DNA from: Limoniibacter endophyticus | GTDB lineage: Bacteria; Pseudomonadota; Alphaproteobacteria; Rhizobiales; Rhizobiaceae | DNA length: 64,000 nt | NCBI RefSeq assembly: GCF_014652835.1 | Contig: NZ_BMZO01000012.1 | Location: forward strand, 83,031 to 147,030 | Direction: 5' to 3' | In this document: positions 9,249-18,763 of the stretch, one piece after another | Layout: every line of letters starts with the position of its first letter | Position numbering within the stretch: the first letter of the stretch is position 1 | The notes under the pieces: generated by a model | Seen by the model: the letters and a program-made list of their open reading frames with translations, nothing else | Database searches by the model: none | Told to the model about the DNA's origin: nothing | Translations under genes and position numbers: made by a program

Positions 9249-9280
9249 AAGAAAGGCCGGCTCATGAGCCGGCCTTTCTT
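9249..9280. terminator. Bidirectional terminator between gcrA and phoU
   Basis: A perfect 32-bp palindrome: AAGAAAGGCCGGCTCA (9249-9264) followed by its exact complement (9265-9280). The GC-rich stem is flanked by A-rich and T-rich arms, so it can terminate both gcrA (plus) and phoU (minus). Confidence 0.85.
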
Positions 9281-9301
9281 GCTTCGATTTGCCAGAAGTT
9301 G

Positions 9302-10024
9302 TCAGGCGATCGGCATGCCTGTTACCCTATGCGTCTCGTCGTCCTTCGCGCGGTGATGATCCAGCTGCTGGCCGGTAACGATATAATAGAGAATTTCCGC
9401 AACGTTGGTTGCGTGGTCCCCGATGCGTTCGATGTTCTTGGCGCAGAAGAGAAGATGCGTACAGGTCGAGATATTGCGCGGATCTTCCATCATGTAGGTC
9501 AGCAACTCGCGAAACAGCGAGGTATACATGGCGTCTATCTGGTTGTCGCGATCGCGCAGATAGGCGAGGCGATCAACCGATCGCGATGCATAAGCGTCAA
9601 GAACATCCTTCAGCTGTGTGCGAGCCAGTTCGGAAAGCGCCTGCAGGCCGCGATAGAGCTTCGAAGGGTGGTTGGTGCCCGACATGGCGACAACGCGCTT
9701 GGCAATGTTCTTGCCCATATCGCCGACGCGCTCCAGTTCGGCCGAAATGCGGATTGCGCTGAGAATTTCACGTAGGTCCTGTGCCATGGGCTGGCGGCGT
9801 GCCAGTAGCGAAATAGCCATATCGTCAACCTCGCGCTGTGCTTGATCGAGCAAGGCATCATCCGCGATGACTTGGCTGGCGAGAGCCAGATCATCATTGG
9901 CCAGTGCCGTTACGGCCTGGTCGATAATCTGCTCTGCCTGGCCTCCCATGGCGGCAAGCTTGGCAGTCAAGGCATGCAGCTCATCGTCGAAGGATTTGAC
10001 TGTGTGTTGGGTAAGCGAGTTCAA
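9302..10024 (-). CDS. phoU: Phosphate signalling protein PhoU
   Basis: Cytoplasmic helical regulator that links the Pst phosphate transporter to the PhoR kinase. The 240-aa protein has the two tandem PhoU repeats, each with the metal-binding E/D pattern (ISAELERVGDMGKNIA, about 108-123, and CAKNIERIGDHATNVAE, about 205-221). Translation starts at a TTG (10024) with a good ribosome site GGAGG eight bases upstream. It lies 137 bp downstream of phoR on the same strand; the pstSCAB and phoB genes usually found here are absent from the window. Confidence 0.95.
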   Translation of the reverse strand: MNSLTQHTVKSFDDELHALTAKLAAMGGQAEQIIDQAVTALANDDLALASQVIADDALLDQAQREVDDMAISLLARRQPMAQDLREILSAIRISAELERVGDMGKNIAKRVVAMSGTNHPSKLYRGLQALSELARTQLKDVLDAYASRSVDRLAYLRDRDNQIDAMYTSLFRELLTYMMEDPRNISTCTHLLFCAKNIERIGDHATNVAEILYYIVTGQQLDHHRAKDDETHRVTGMPIA

Positions 10025-10161
10025 ATGCCCGTCCTCCGATCAAAAGTGCGCGCGATGAGACATTTGCGCAGAGCTTAAATGAGAAGGCTAGCGCAATGTG
10101 ATGACAGAAAAAAGAATATGGTGGATGATCTACGGGAATCTCGTATCTGAATCAGGGCCTT

Positions 10162-11502
10162 CTATGAGATTTCAGCTTGGTCTGCCTCGAGGTGAACGAG
10201 CTCATCATCCAGAATGTTGCCCTTCGCGAGCGGCAGAATGATGGAAAAGGTGGAGCCCTCTCCAAGCTTCGAGACGATGTCGAGGCGTCCGTGGTGGCGG
10301 GTCAGGATGTGCTTGACGATGGAAAGCCCCAGCCCGGTTCCCTTGTGGGTCCGGCTTTTTTCCACGTCGACGCGATAAAAACGCTCGGTCAGACGTGGAA
10401 TATGCTCCTCCGGAATGCCAGGGCCGAAGTCGCGGAAACTCACCTCCGCCTCCTTCTCATTCGCCTTGACGAAAATTTCGACCCGCTTCCCCGACTGACC
10501 GTATTTGCAAGCATTCTCCAGCAGGTTCTGGAAGACTTGGAACAATTCGTCCTGGTTCCCATGCACCATCAGCGGTCTGGATGGAAGCGTGAGATCAATG
10601 TCCAGTTCGGCATTGCGGGCCATGGGAGACAGGCTGTCGATGACGCTGCTGACAATCGTGCGGATATCGAGGGAACGTCCGGCTCCCAGCCTTGGCTTCA
10701 TTTCCAGCCGCGACAGTGAAAGCAGGTCGTCGATAAGACGGGCCATGCGGGTCGTCTGGGCCTGCATGATCTGCAGGAAGGCATCGCGCGCTTTCGGATC
10801 ATCCTTGGCCGGACCTTGCAGTGTCTCGATAAAGCCTGAAACGGAGGCCAGCGGCGTTCGTAACTCGTGGCTGGCATTGGCGATGAAATCAGCCCGCATG
10901 CGATCCAGCCGACGCATTTCGCTCTGGTCACGAAAGACCATGACGAAGAGCCTGGCTGGCCCGTCCAGGGGCAGAGCTTCCACATGATAAAGCCGTTCCA
11001 TGGGAAGGCGCTCGGCATAGTCTACCGCCTCAGCTTCTCCACCCTGCAATACGGTATCGATCAGGTTTTGCATTTCCGGCGCGCGGAAGCGCAGGCGCAT
11101 GTGGGTTCCGGGCTGAACGCCTTCGAAGGCATCACGCGCGCCGGAATTGGCGAAAACGACTATACCTTTCGCATTGAAGACGAAGATAGGATCGGCGACG
11201 GCATCCGCCAGGCGCGTCGCGGACAAGGCTTCCATGGTCCTGCGCGGCTTGGGCACGTTGATGAGAGGCGCTTCCCGTACCAGTAATTGCCTGGGACGAA
11301 GGAAGAAAAGCACACCTGCTGCGGCCAGACCGATTGTGAAAACCAGGAAACCGACGGCAGGTCCGGCAGAAAGACCGAGATAGGGGAAGGCCAGCGCCAG
11401 CATCGTGACGAAGAGCGCGATGCGCCTGCGCAAGATGACCTGTCGCCGGTTACGCTGCCGCTCCTCGCCATGTGCGGGTGAAGAAGTATCCTGTAAACTC
11501 AA
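10162..11502 (-). CDS. phoR: Phosphate-regulon sensor histidine kinase PhoR
   Basis: Membrane sensor kinase expected to phosphorylate PhoB under phosphate limitation. The 446-aa protein has two close membrane helices near the N-terminus (about 28-67), a PAS domain (about 95-190), a HisKA domain with the phospho-accepting His in [12 protein letters not shown] (near 210), and a C-terminal ATPase with the N box ([10 protein letters not shown]), G1 (FRDFGPGIP) and G2 ([11 protein letters not shown]). It seems to start at a TTG (11502) preceded by GAGG. The PhoR identity rests on the neighbouring phoU; the kinase alone could not be told from other OmpR-partner kinases. Confidence 0.88.
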   Translation of the reverse strand: MSLQDTSSPAHGEERQRNRRQVILRRRIALFVTMLALAFPYLGLSAGPAVGFLVFTIGLAAAGVLFFLRPRQLLVREAPLINVPKPRRTMEALSATRLADAVADPIFVFNAKGIVVFANSGARDAFEGVQPGTHMRLRFRAPEMQNLIDTVLQGGEAEAVDYAERLPMERLYHVEALPLDGPARLFVMVFRDQSEMRRLDRMRADFIANASHELRTPLASVSGFIETLQGPAKDDPKARDAFLQIMQAQTTRMARLIDDLLSLSRLEMKPRLGAGRSLDIRTIVSSVIDSLSPMARNAELDIDLTLPSRPLMVHGNQDELFQVFQNLLENACKYGQSGKRVEIFVKANEKEAEVSFRDFGPGIPEEHIPRLTERFYRVDVEKSRTHKGTGLGLSIVKHILTRHHGRLDIVSKLGEGSTFSIILPLAKGNILDDELVHLEADQAEIS

Positions 11503-11678
11503 ATCGTGCCTCGCTACCAGGCAATCGCCCCCGGATCGTGTCGAACCGCTTTCTCTATCCTGTCACTAAAGCAGTTTTGTTACAGCCGCGCCGCATTTTT
11601 CCAAAATGCTCGATTCTTCGCGCGAAATCGGCCATCCTGCCCTTGGGAGTTGCAGGGCTTGTGGCGGAAGGGAAGGCT

Positions 11679-12599
11679 ATGGCGAAACAGACGGCGAAGA
11701 AAAAACCCAACAATGGCAAGGAAAAGACCATCGTGAAACTCAAGATCGACGGGAAAGCGCGTCGTTTTGACATAACTGATCCCAGCTTGCCGGACTGGGT
11801 GAAGGATCGTCAGCTTTCCGCCGGAGACTATCCTTATTCCGAGAAGCTTGATTCCAAAATATACGAAGAATCCCTTGAATCCTTGCAGATTGAACTCGTC
11901 AAGCTGCAGAGCTGGTTCCAGAAGGCCGGGGCGCGGCTTATGATCCTGTTCGAGGGACGTGACGCAGCAGGAAAGGGAGGTTCGATCGGTGCCTTGCGTC
12001 AACATCTCAACCCGCGCTCGGCGCGGAATGTTGCACTCCCCAAACCCTCCGAGACGGAGCGCGGGCAATGGTATTTCCAACGCTACATCACCCATTTTCC
12101 CGGCCACGGAGAGTTGGTGACCTTCGATCGATCCTGGTACAACCGCGCCGGCGTTGAACCGGTCATGGGTTTTTGCACGGCGGAAGAGCATGAAGCCTTC
12201 CTGCAGGAAGCGCCCAAGTTCGAAGAGTTGCTCGTGCGCGATGGCATTCATTTCTACAAGTTCTGGCTCAATGTCGGCCAGGAAACGCAGCTCAAGCGTT
12301 TTCATGACCGTTTTCACGACCCGCTGAAGAAGTGGAAATTCTCGCCCATTGATTTGGAGGGTATCGGTCGCTGGGATGATTACACGCGCTTCCGGGATGT
12401 CATGTTCGAGCGCACTCATACCGAGCACGCTCCCTGGAAGATCGTACGAGCCAACGACAAGCGGCGCGGACGGCTCGAATTGATCCGTCACATCCTCCTG
12501 ACCATAGATTATGAAGGTCGCGATCTCGCCGTTCTAGGCAAGACGGATGAAAAGATTCTTCTCGACGGCTCCGATTTCATGAAGCTGTCGCTTCGATAA
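11679..12599 (+). CDS. ppk2: Polyphosphate kinase 2
   Basis: Cytoplasmic PPK2-family kinase that transfers phosphate between inorganic polyphosphate and nucleotides, usually making GTP or ATP from polyphosphate. The 306-aa single-domain protein contains the Walker A-like [11 protein letters not shown] (about 94-104), the lid motif [12 protein letters not shown] (about 150-161) and the arginine-rich segment before [10 protein letters not shown]. One PPK2 domain fits class I/III. The ATG at 11679 follows a strong ribosome site (GGAAGGGAAGG, 11667-11677). It is divergent from phoR (176 bp apart), tying it to phosphate metabolism. Confidence 0.92.
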   Translation: MAKQTAKKKPNNGKEKTIVKLKIDGKARRFDITDPSLPDWVKDRQLSAGDYPYSEKLDSKIYEESLESLQIELVKLQSWFQKAGARLMILFEGRDAAGKGGSIGALRQHLNPRSARNVALPKPSETERGQWYFQRYITHFPGHGELVTFDRSWYNRAGVEPVMGFCTAEEHEAFLQEAPKFEELLVRDGIHFYKFWLNVGQETQLKRFHDRFHDPLKKWKFSPIDLEGIGRWDDYTRFRDVMFERTHTEHAPWKIVRANDKRRGRLELIRHILLTIDYEGRDLAVLGKTDEKILLDGSDFMKLSLR

Positions 12600-12603
12600 A
12601 GCT

Positions 12604-13044
12604 CTAGCGCGCGCCTTTTTTCGGCGCGCGCTTTCGTCCGTAAAGCTCCAGGCGATGATGCACGATGTCATAGCCGAGTGCCCGGGCGATCTCTTCCTGC
12701 AATTCCTCAATCTTTTCCGAATGGAATTCGATGACGTCGCCGGTCTCGATATCGATCAGGTGATCGTGGTGAGAATCGCTTGCCTGTTCGAACCGTGCCG
12801 GTCCGCCATCAAAGGCGTGACGATGAATAACGCCGATTTCTTCAAGCATTTTCATGGTGCGATAGACCGTCGAGAGTGAAATGCTCTTGTCGATGCTGGA
12901 GGCGCGCCGGAACAGCTCGATCGCGTCGGGATGATCTTCGCTTTCCGTCAGAATTGTCAGAATGATCTTACGTGGACGCGTGATACGAAAGCCGGCCTTG
13001 CGCAGCAGCTCCTCGTAGTTCGCAATGAGAATCGGTGTCGTCAT
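12604..13044 (-). CDS. mur: Fur-family metal regulator (Mur/Fur)
   Basis: Metal-dependent repressor of 146 aa: winged helix N-terminal domain (about 1-85, [14 protein letters not shown]) and a metal-binding dimer domain with [16 protein letters not shown] (about 92-107). It has no CxxC pairs, unlike zinc-structured E. coli Fur, and is typical of rhizobial Mur, which senses manganese. It is divergent from sitABCD across a 154-bp region holding overlapping dyads. In Rhizobium and Brucella Mur represses sit/mnt manganese uptake; the Mn rather than Fe role here is inferred from that context. Confidence 0.85.
   Translation of the reverse strand: MTTPILIANYEELLRKAGFRITRPRKIILTILTESEDHPDAIELFRRASSIDKSISLSTVYRTMKMLEEIGVIHRHAFDGGPARFEQASDSHHDHLIDIETGDVIEFHSEKIEELQEEIARALGYDIVHHRLELYGRKRAPKKGAR
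12606..12632. terminator. GC-rich hairpin between ppk2 and mur
   Basis: AGCGCGCGCC (12606-12615), a seven-base loop TTTTTTC, then GGCGCGCGCT (12623-12632). It starts 7 bases after the ppk2 stop and overlaps the last codons of the convergent mur gene. The T-run is in the loop rather than after the stem; only TT follows, so terminator strength is uncertain. Confidence 0.55.
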
Positions 13045-13117
13045 CCCGCGAATATGCGCCAGACGCCGCGGCGTTTCCAGCCAATTTGCTGCTCCTGTAA
13101 AGTCGGCTGCTCTTTAT

Positions 13118-13138
13118 TGCAAATAATTTGCAATTGCA
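13118..13138. promoter_or_regulatory. Overlapping Mur/Fur-type dyads in the mur-sitA intergenic region
   Basis: TGCAAAT-A-ATTTGCA (13118-13132) is a perfect 7-1-7 palindrome and overlaps a second perfect palindrome TGCAATTGCA (13129-13138). Their AT-rich TGCAAAT style resembles rhizobial Mur-responsive sequences. They lie 60 bp upstream of the sitA ATG and 74 bp before the mur start, placed to control either gene. Confidence 0.65.
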
Positions 13139-13198
13139 TTGACGGCAACGAAATCCATGCATAGCTTAAAAGGAGTCAGTATTCGGAGCTTTTCCTGC

Positions 13199-14110
13199 AT
13201 GCGTCTCTTTCTGCTTTCACGTCCCGGTCACCCCCTCGTACTTGCTGCACTGGCCCTTGCCTTGCTGGGGGCGGGAGGAAATGCCCATGCAGAAAAACTG
13301 AAAGTCGTGACGACATTCACGGTCCTGGCTGACATGGCGCAGAATGTCGCAGGCGAGGCGGCAGATGTTCAGTCGATTACCAAGCCGGGTGCTGAAATTC
13401 ACAATTACCAGCCTACCCCCGGAGACATTCTGCGTGCCCGTCACGCCGATCTGGTATTGTGGAATGGCTTGAACTTGGAGGCATGGTTCGGGCGCTTTTT
13501 CCGCAATCTGGGCAATGTTCCAAGTGCTACCCTGAGCGAGGGTGTCCACCCGATGCCGATCGTCGAAGGACCGTATGACGGCAAACCTAATCCGCACGCA
13601 TGGATGTCGTTGTCCGATGCGCTGATCTATGTAGAGAATATCCGCAAGGCGCTAACGGAAAACGATCCGGACAATGCGGATGTCTACGCAAAGAACGCTG
13701 CCGCCTATTCCGAGAAAATCCGGGCGCTTTCGACGGAGATCGGAGCACGCGTCGAGGCGTTGCCGCCGGAACGCCGCTGGCTCGTAACCAGCGAAGGGGC
13801 ATTCTCCTATCTTGCCCGTGATTTCGGCCTGAAGGAGCTTTATCTCTGGCCGATCAATGCCGATGCGCAAGGCACGCCACAGCAAGTGCGTCATGTCATC
13901 GACACCGTCAGGGAAAACAAGATTACCTCCGTTTTCTCCGAAAGCACCGTTTCGGCAGATCCGGCGAAGCAGGTTGCGCGCGAAACCGGCGCGCATTACG
14001 GCGGCGTTCTCTACGTCGACTCACTCAGCGATGCCGACGGCCCGGTGCCAACCTATCTCGATCTGATGAGTGTGACGACGAGAACAATTGTGGAAGGTCT
14101 GTCGAGATGA
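13199..14110 (+). CDS. sitA: Periplasmic Mn/Fe-binding protein of a SitABCD-type ABC importer
   Basis: Cluster A-I (ZnuA/PsaA-like) solute-binding protein, 303 aa, with a clear Sec signal peptide (cleavage after NAHA, residue 31). Metal ligands line up as His68 (EIHNYQP), His133 (NPHAW), Glu199 (TSEGAF) and Asp274 (DSLS); the H-H-E-D set and the absence of a His-rich loop favour manganese/iron over zinc. ATG 13199 gives a compact signal peptide; ATG 13157 and TTG 13139 in frame are alternatives. The stop overlaps the next start (ATGA), the first of three such couplings in the operon. Confidence 0.88.
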   Translation: MRLFLLSRPGHPLVLAALALALLGAGGNAHAEKLKVVTTFTVLADMAQNVAGEAADVQSITKPGAEIHNYQPTPGDILRARHADLVLWNGLNLEAWFGRFFRNLGNVPSATLSEGVHPMPIVEGPYDGKPNPHAWMSLSDALIYVENIRKALTENDPDNADVYAKNAAAYSEKIRALSTEIGARVEALPPERRWLVTSEGAFSYLARDFGLKELYLWPINADAQGTPQQVRHVIDTVRENKITSVFSESTVSADPAKQVARETGAHYGGVLYVDSLSDADGPVPTYLDLMSVTTRTIVEGLSR

Positions 14111-14967
14111 TCGAACGCCTGGAGGCGGGCGAGACCGCCCTTTCCATCAATAATGTCACCGTTACATATCGCAACGGCCATACCGCGTTACGCGACGCAA
14201 GCTTCTCGCTGCCGCGTGGTTCGATCGCCGCGCTCGTTGGCGTTAACGGAGCCGGCAAATCGACGCTCTTTAAGGCGATCATGGGCTTCGTTCCGGCGGC
14301 GCGCGGTTCCGTGTCGGTTTTCGGCGCGCCTGTTCAGGCCGCGCTGCGCAAGAACATCGTTGCATACGTCCCGCAAAGCGAAGACGTCGACTGGAACTTT
14401 CCGGTTCTGGTCGAGGATGTGGTCATGATGGGACGCTATGGACACATGAACATGTTTCGGCGTCCGGCAAGGAGGGATCGGGAGAAGGTTGAAGAAGCGC
14501 TTGCCCGCTTAGGCATGAGCGATTTTCGCGCCCGCCAGATCGGCGAGCTTTCCGGCGGTCAGAAGAAGCGGGTCTTTCTGGCGCGGGCGCTGGCGCAGGA
14601 AGGGCAACTTATCCTGCTGGATGAGCCGTTCACGGGCGTTGACGTGAAGACCGAGGATGCAATTATTGCCCTGCTCGAGGAAATGCGGGAGGAGGGGCGG
14701 TTAATGCTTGTGTCCACGCATAATCTGGGTTCTGTGCCACGCTTCTGTGATCGTGTCGTGCTGGTTAACCGGACCGTGCTGGCGAGCGGTCCCACCGAAG
14801 TGGTGTTCACGCAGGAAAATCTCAGGCAGGCATTCGGCGGTGTGTTGCGTCACCATATTCTGGAAGGCGCGGATCTACATGACGATGAAGATCCGCGTGC
14901 ATTGACGGTTCTGACCGATGATGAACGCCCGCTTGTGTTCTACGATCGTAAGGACGAGACGAAATGA
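14107..14967 (+). CDS. sitB: Mn/Fe ABC transporter ATPase
   Basis: Cytoplasmic ATPase that powers SitCD. The 286-aa protein has Walker [10 protein letters not shown] (about 39-47), Q-loop [10 protein letters not shown], signature LSGGQKKR (about 147-154), Walker B LILLDEPF (about 168-175) and the H-loop VSTHN. A 40-residue tail after the ATPase core ([15 protein letters not shown]) contains His/Asp residues and is common in metal-type members. It overlaps sitA and sitC by four bases each (ATGA). Confidence 0.92.
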   Translation: MIERLEAGETALSINNVTVTYRNGHTALRDASFSLPRGSIAALVGVNGAGKSTLFKAIMGFVPAARGSVSVFGAPVQAALRKNIVAYVPQSEDVDWNFPVLVEDVVMMGRYGHMNMFRRPARRDREKVEEALARLGMSDFRARQIGELSGGQKKRVFLARALAQEGQLILLDEPFTGVDVKTEDAIIALLEEMREEGRLMLVSTHNLGSVPRFCDRVVLVNRTVLASGPTEVVFTQENLRQAFGGVLRHHILEGADLHDDEDPRALTVLTDDERPLVFYDRKDETK

Positions 14968-15830
14968 TTGCGCTTCTCGCCGAACCCTTTGCTTATGGCT
15001 ATATGCGCAATGCCATGTTTGTCGGCGCATTGGTAGGCAGCGTCTGTGCCTTTCTTTCGGTCTATCTGATGCTGAAAGGCTGGTCGCTGATCGGCGACGC
15101 GCTCTCCCATTCAATCGTGCCGGGCGTGGCCGCCGCCTATATGTTCGGGCTGCCCTTCGCCGTGGGAGCCTTCTTTTCCGGTGGCCTCGCGGCGGGCGCC
15201 ATGCTCTTCTTGTCAGGGCAGACGAAGCTCAAGGAAGATGCCGTCATCGGTCTCATCTTTTCGGCCTTCTTCGGTATCGGTCTCTTCATGGTTTCGATTT
15301 CACCAGCCAGCGTCGATATTCAGACCATTGTCATGGGTAATATTCTGGCGATCACGCCATCTGATACGGTGCAACTGGTCATAATTGCTCTCGTCAGCCT
15401 GATGATTCTCGGGTTGCGCTGGAAAGACCTTATGGTCGTCTTCTTCGATGAAAATCACGCGCGCTCGATCGGACTCAATCCGACGCGATTGAAATTTATC
15501 TTTTTTATCTTGTTGAGCGCCTCGACGGTTGCCGCTCTCCAGACCGTTGGCGCTTTCCTCGTCGTCGCACTGGTCGTTACTCCTGGGGCTACCGCTTATC
15601 TTCTGTCGGACCGTTTCCCGCGCCTGATCGTGATTTCGGTAACGATCGGCGCGCTCAGCTGCTTTCTGGGCGCCTATCTCTCGTTCTTTCTCGACGGCGC
15701 GACAGGCGGGATCATCGTCGTGCTGCAAACGCTGGTTTTCCTGATCGCCTTCCTTTTCGCTCCAAAGCACGGCCTGCTCGCCGCAAGGCGCAAGGCGCGC
15801 GAAGCGTTGATCGACGGAGGAAAGGCATGA
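14964..15830 (+). CDS. sitC: Mn/Fe ABC transporter permease (first)
   Basis: Inner-membrane permease of the ABC-3 family, 288 aa, with seven to nine predicted helices and the family signature around [18 protein letters not shown] (about 35-52). It pairs with sitD as a heterodimer channel; the two share the same signature block. It overlaps sitB and sitD by ATGA junctions. Regulation is expected through the Mur-type dyads before sitA. Confidence 0.9.
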   Translation: MIALLAEPFAYGYMRNAMFVGALVGSVCAFLSVYLMLKGWSLIGDALSHSIVPGVAAAYMFGLPFAVGAFFSGGLAAGAMLFLSGQTKLKEDAVIGLIFSAFFGIGLFMVSISPASVDIQTIVMGNILAITPSDTVQLVIIALVSLMILGLRWKDLMVVFFDENHARSIGLNPTRLKFIFFILLSASTVAALQTVGAFLVVALVVTPGATAYLLSDRFPRLIVISVTIGALSCFLGAYLSFFLDGATGGIIVVLQTLVFLIAFLFAPKHGLLAARRKAREALIDGGKA

Positions 15831-16681
15831 GCGTCTTTCTTGCCGACCCGTGGCTTCCCTTCGATTTGCCTTTCATGCAGCAGGCGTTCTTGATGGCCTT
15901 GCTGGTTTCGCTGCCGCTGGCGCTGCTATCCTGCTTCCTCGTTCTGAAGGGGTGGGCGCTGATGGGGGATGCGATCAGCCACGGGGTTCTCCCGGGCATC
16001 GTCATTGCCTATATGGTCGGGTTGCCTTTGGCAGTCGGCGCATTCCTGGCCGGGCTTTTCTGCGCGATTTCGACCGGGTATCTGCGAGAAAACAGTCGCG
16101 TCAAGGAAGACACGGTTTTGGGAGTCGTCTTTTCCGGCATGTTCGGCCTTGGCGTCGTGCTCTACACGTGGGTGAAACCGGATGTGCATCTCGATCATAT
16201 ATTGTTTGGCGATATTCTCGGCCTCGTCTGGGGCGACGTCCTTGAAAGCGCCGTGATGGCGGCAATCGTTTTTGGTACAGTCGGCCTCTTCTGGAGGACA
16301 TTCATGGCGCATGGTTTCGACGCGCAGCATGCTCGCGCAATCGGCCTGCCGGTTCGTCTGCTGCATTATGGGCTGCTTGCCGTGCTGTCGTTGGCTGTCG
16401 TCGGCGCACTGAAAGGTGTGGGCATCATTCTGGCGGTGGCGCTGTTGATCATGCCGGGTTCGATTGCGCTTCTGCTAACACGCCGTTTCGGTGCGATGTT
16501 GCTGACGGCGATGGCGATCGCGGGGTTCTGCGCGATCCTGGGCATCTATCTCAGCTTTTATATAGACAGCGCACCGGCCCCAACCATCGTGCTTTGCATG
16601 ACGATCTGTTTCATTTTCTCCCTTCTCTTCTACCGCCTGCAAATGGCCCGAATTCAGAAGCAGATCGCAGTCTCGTCCTGA
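15827..16681 (+). CDS. sitD: Mn/Fe ABC transporter permease (second)
   Basis: ABC-3 family permease, 284 aa, homologous to the preceding gene (LKGWALMGDAISHGVLPG, about 38-55), with about eight membrane helices. It is the last gene of the sitABCD operon. The presence of two permease genes, rather than the single ZnuB of zinc systems, supports SitABCD. The next gene starts 78 bp downstream on the same strand and may or may not belong to the operon. Confidence 0.9.
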   Translation: MSVFLADPWLPFDLPFMQQAFLMALLVSLPLALLSCFLVLKGWALMGDAISHGVLPGIVIAYMVGLPLAVGAFLAGLFCAISTGYLRENSRVKEDTVLGVVFSGMFGLGVVLYTWVKPDVHLDHILFGDILGLVWGDVLESAVMAAIVFGTVGLFWRTFMAHGFDAQHARAIGLPVRLLHYGLLAVLSLAVVGALKGVGIILAVALLIMPGSIALLLTRRFGAMLLTAMAIAGFCAILGIYLSFYIDSAPAPTIVLCMTICFIFSLLFYRLQMARIQKQIAVSS

Positions 16682-16759
16682 TTTGCCTGTGTTGTGTTCC
16701 AACGCGGCCAAGCTTATGTCAGGAACCGACATGAACAGATAAAAACAGGCGCGATTCTC

Positions 16760-18007
16760 ATGGCACAGGATACGGAAATCCCGGAAAAGATCGTCATCAT
16801 CGGTCATGGCCATGCAGGTATCGAAGCGGCTGCTGCGCTGCGCCAGAAGGGTTTTGCAGGCAGCATCACAATCGTGGGCGATGAGCCGGATCTGCCTTAT
16901 CAGCGACCGCCACTGTCCAAATCCTTTCTGAAAAGCGCTGATGATGCCGGATTGCCGTTGAAGGCGGACAGTTTTTTTGCCTCTTCGAACATCGATCTCA
17001 AACGTAACGTGAAGGCAAAGAGCATCGACTGCGAGACGAAAACGGTCGCGCTCAGTGGCGGCGCACGTCTCGACTATGATCATCTCATCATTGCAACGGG
17101 GGCGCAAAACCGTATGCCGCCTGTGGCAGGGCTTGTGCGCGAGCAAGTTCTGGAGCTGCGCACCCTTGCCGATGCCCGGAAGATGTTTGCTGTGCTCGAC
17201 AGGCTCAGCCGTGTCGCCATTATCGGCGGCGGCTTCATCGGGTTAGAGGTCGCCGCCCTGTTGCGGGCGCGCGATGTCGAGGTCGATCTGTTCGAAGCGG
17301 CACCACGCCTGATGAGCCGTGTGCTTTCCGAGCCTGTTTCGGCCTGGTTCAAGACCTTTCATGACAAGCTCGGCACGCGTTTGCACCTGAATGCAAACGT
17401 CGAGCAACTGCATCACCATGCCGACCGCACCGACGTTCATTTCGCAGGAGGGCAGGTTCTTTCAGTCGATGCCGTTGTTGTTGCGGCCGGCATTATGCCG
17501 GAAACTGCTCTAGCCGAAGCGGCCGGGTTGGATGTGGATAATGGCATAGTGGTTGACGCCTGGCTGCGGACGTCGGACGCCTCGGTCTCTGCCATTGGCG
17601 ATTGCGCTGTTTACCCGAATTTTTTCGCAGGTGAGATGATGCGGCTGGAATCGGTGCAGAATGCTGTCGACCAGGCACGCTTTGTCGCGGCGCGCCTTGT
17701 GGGCGGCGCGCAGGATAGCTACCGCGACCTGCCGTGGTTCTGGTCGAACCAGGGTAGTGCGCGCCTGCAGATAGCAGGCCTAGCGAATGGTCATGATCAG
17801 GTGGTTCTGCGCGGCTATCCGGAGACTGGGAAGTTCTCTGCTTTTCTCTACAAGGACACAAAACTGGTCTGCGTTGAAAGCGTCAATGCTGCGACCGATC
17901 ACATGGTGGCCCGCCGTCTGATTGCGCAGAATATCGCCGTTCCGGTTGAGACGGCACGTGATCAGCACTCAGATCTCAAGGCGTTGCTGGCCGCTGCGGC
18001 GGCCTAG
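16760..18007 (+). CDS. FAD-dependent ferredoxin-reductase-like oxidoreductase
   Basis: Pyridine nucleotide-disulfide family protein, 415 aa, like rubredoxin/ferredoxin reductases of bacterial P450 and dioxygenase systems (BphA4/FdR type). It has an N-terminal FAD Rossmann motif GHGHAGIEAA (about 13-22), YQRPPLSK (about 46-53), an NAD(P)H motif GGGFIGLEVA (near 155) and the FAD motif AIGDCAVYPN (near 278), then a reductase C-terminal domain. The ATG at 16760 was used; an in-frame start at 16694 would add 22 non-conserved residues. No ferredoxin or oxygenase partner is adjacent, so the electron acceptor is unknown. It converges with nth, the stops sharing CTAG. Confidence 0.82.
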   Translation: MAQDTEIPEKIVIIGHGHAGIEAAAALRQKGFAGSITIVGDEPDLPYQRPPLSKSFLKSADDAGLPLKADSFFASSNIDLKRNVKAKSIDCETKTVALSGGARLDYDHLIIATGAQNRMPPVAGLVREQVLELRTLADARKMFAVLDRLSRVAIIGGGFIGLEVAALLRARDVEVDLFEAAPRLMSRVLSEPVSAWFKTFHDKLGTRLHLNANVEQLHHHADRTDVHFAGGQVLSVDAVVVAAGIMPETALAEAAGLDVDNGIVVDAWLRTSDASVSAIGDCAVYPNFFAGEMMRLESVQNAVDQARFVAARLVGGAQDSYRDLPWFWSNQGSARLQIAGLANGHDQVVLRGYPETGKFSAFLYKDTKLVCVESVNAATDHMVARRLIAQNIAVPVETARDQHSDLKALLAAAAA

Positions 18008-18741
18008 GCCGCGATCGGCGCCAGCGGCGCAGGCGTGGTTGCCTCCTTGTCCTCATACTTGCAGAGGTCGGCGATTACGCATTTTGCGCATTCGGGCCTA
18101 CGGGCCTTGCAGACATAGCGTCCGTGCAGGATCAGCCAGTGGTGGGCGTGTTGCATGAACTCGCGCGGAATGATGCGCACCAGTTCGTCTTCTACCTGCT
18201 CCGGCGTTTTGCCCGGGGCCAGATGAATGCGGTTGCCTATGCGCAAAATATGCGTGTCGACTGCCATTGTTGGTTCGCCAAAAGCCATGTTGAGCACGAC
18301 ATTGGCCGTCTTCCGACCCACTCCCGGCAGTGTCACCATGGCTTCACGTGAGGGGGGAACCTCACCGCCGAAATTCTCGATCAGCGCTTTGGAAAGCGCA
18401 ATCACATTCTTGGCCTTGTTGCGCCACAGCCCGATCGTACGGATGTGCTCGCCCACAGTGTCTTCGCCCAGTGCGACCATCTTTTCGGGGGTGTCAGCGA
18501 TTTCGAAAAGCTTGCGGGTCGCGCGGTTGACGCCGGCATCCGTTGCTTGCGCGGAGAGCGCCACCGCGACGAGTAGTGTGAAGGCGTTCACATGCTCCAG
18601 CTCGCCTTTCGGCTCCGGGCGTTGAATCGCGAAGCGGCGGAAGATTTCCCTAATCTCCTCGCGCGAGTATTTACTGCGTTTGCGACGTGGCTTCCTGGCT
18701 GCCGGCTTTGGTGGCGACGGTTTGACGATAGGCTTGTTCAT
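18004..18741 (-). CDS. nth: Endonuclease III (DNA glycosylase/AP lyase)
   Basis: Base-excision repair enzyme removing oxidised pyrimidines. The 245-aa protein carries the helix-hairpin-helix LPGVGRKTANVV with catalytic Lys144, the catalytic Asp162 (VDTHI), and the [4Fe-4S] ligands Cys211-x6-Cys218-x2-Cys221-x5-Cys227. A basic, Pro/Lys/Arg-rich N-terminal tail (1-25) precedes the core. The ATG at 18741 is preferred; one at 18765 would overlap the divergent neighbour. All catalytic residues are present. Confidence 0.96.
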   Translation of the reverse strand: MNKPIVKPSPPKPAARKPRRKRSKYSREEIREIFRRFAIQRPEPKGELEHVNAFTLLVAVALSAQATDAGVNRATRKLFEIADTPEKMVALGEDTVGEHIRTIGLWRNKAKNVIALSKALIENFGGEVPPSREAMVTLPGVGRKTANVVLNMAFGEPTMAVDTHILRIGNRIHLAPGKTPEQVEDELVRIIPREFMQHAHHWLILHGRYVCKARRPECAKCVIADLCKYEDKEATTPAPLAPIAA

Positions 18742-18751
18742 GGTCTTTCTA

Positions 18752-18757
18752 TATAAT
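18752..18757 (+). promoter_or_regulatory. Consensus -10 box six bases before an ATG (possible leaderless mRNA)
   Basis: TATAAT lies at 18752-18757, and the start codon of the next gene begins at 18764, where transcription would normally start. No purine-rich ribosome site fits between. A TTGACG (18722-18727) is present but 24 bp away, too far for a standard -35, so the assignment is tentative. Confidence 0.4.
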
Positions 18758-18763
18758 CGCAAC

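Noticed and set aside
10101..10107. Pho box upstream of phoU (CTGTCAT on the minus strand)
   Set aside because: Only a single seven-base half-site is present; the second repeat 11 bp away does not match. The CTGTCAC at 11560-11566 before phoR/ppk2 also stands alone.
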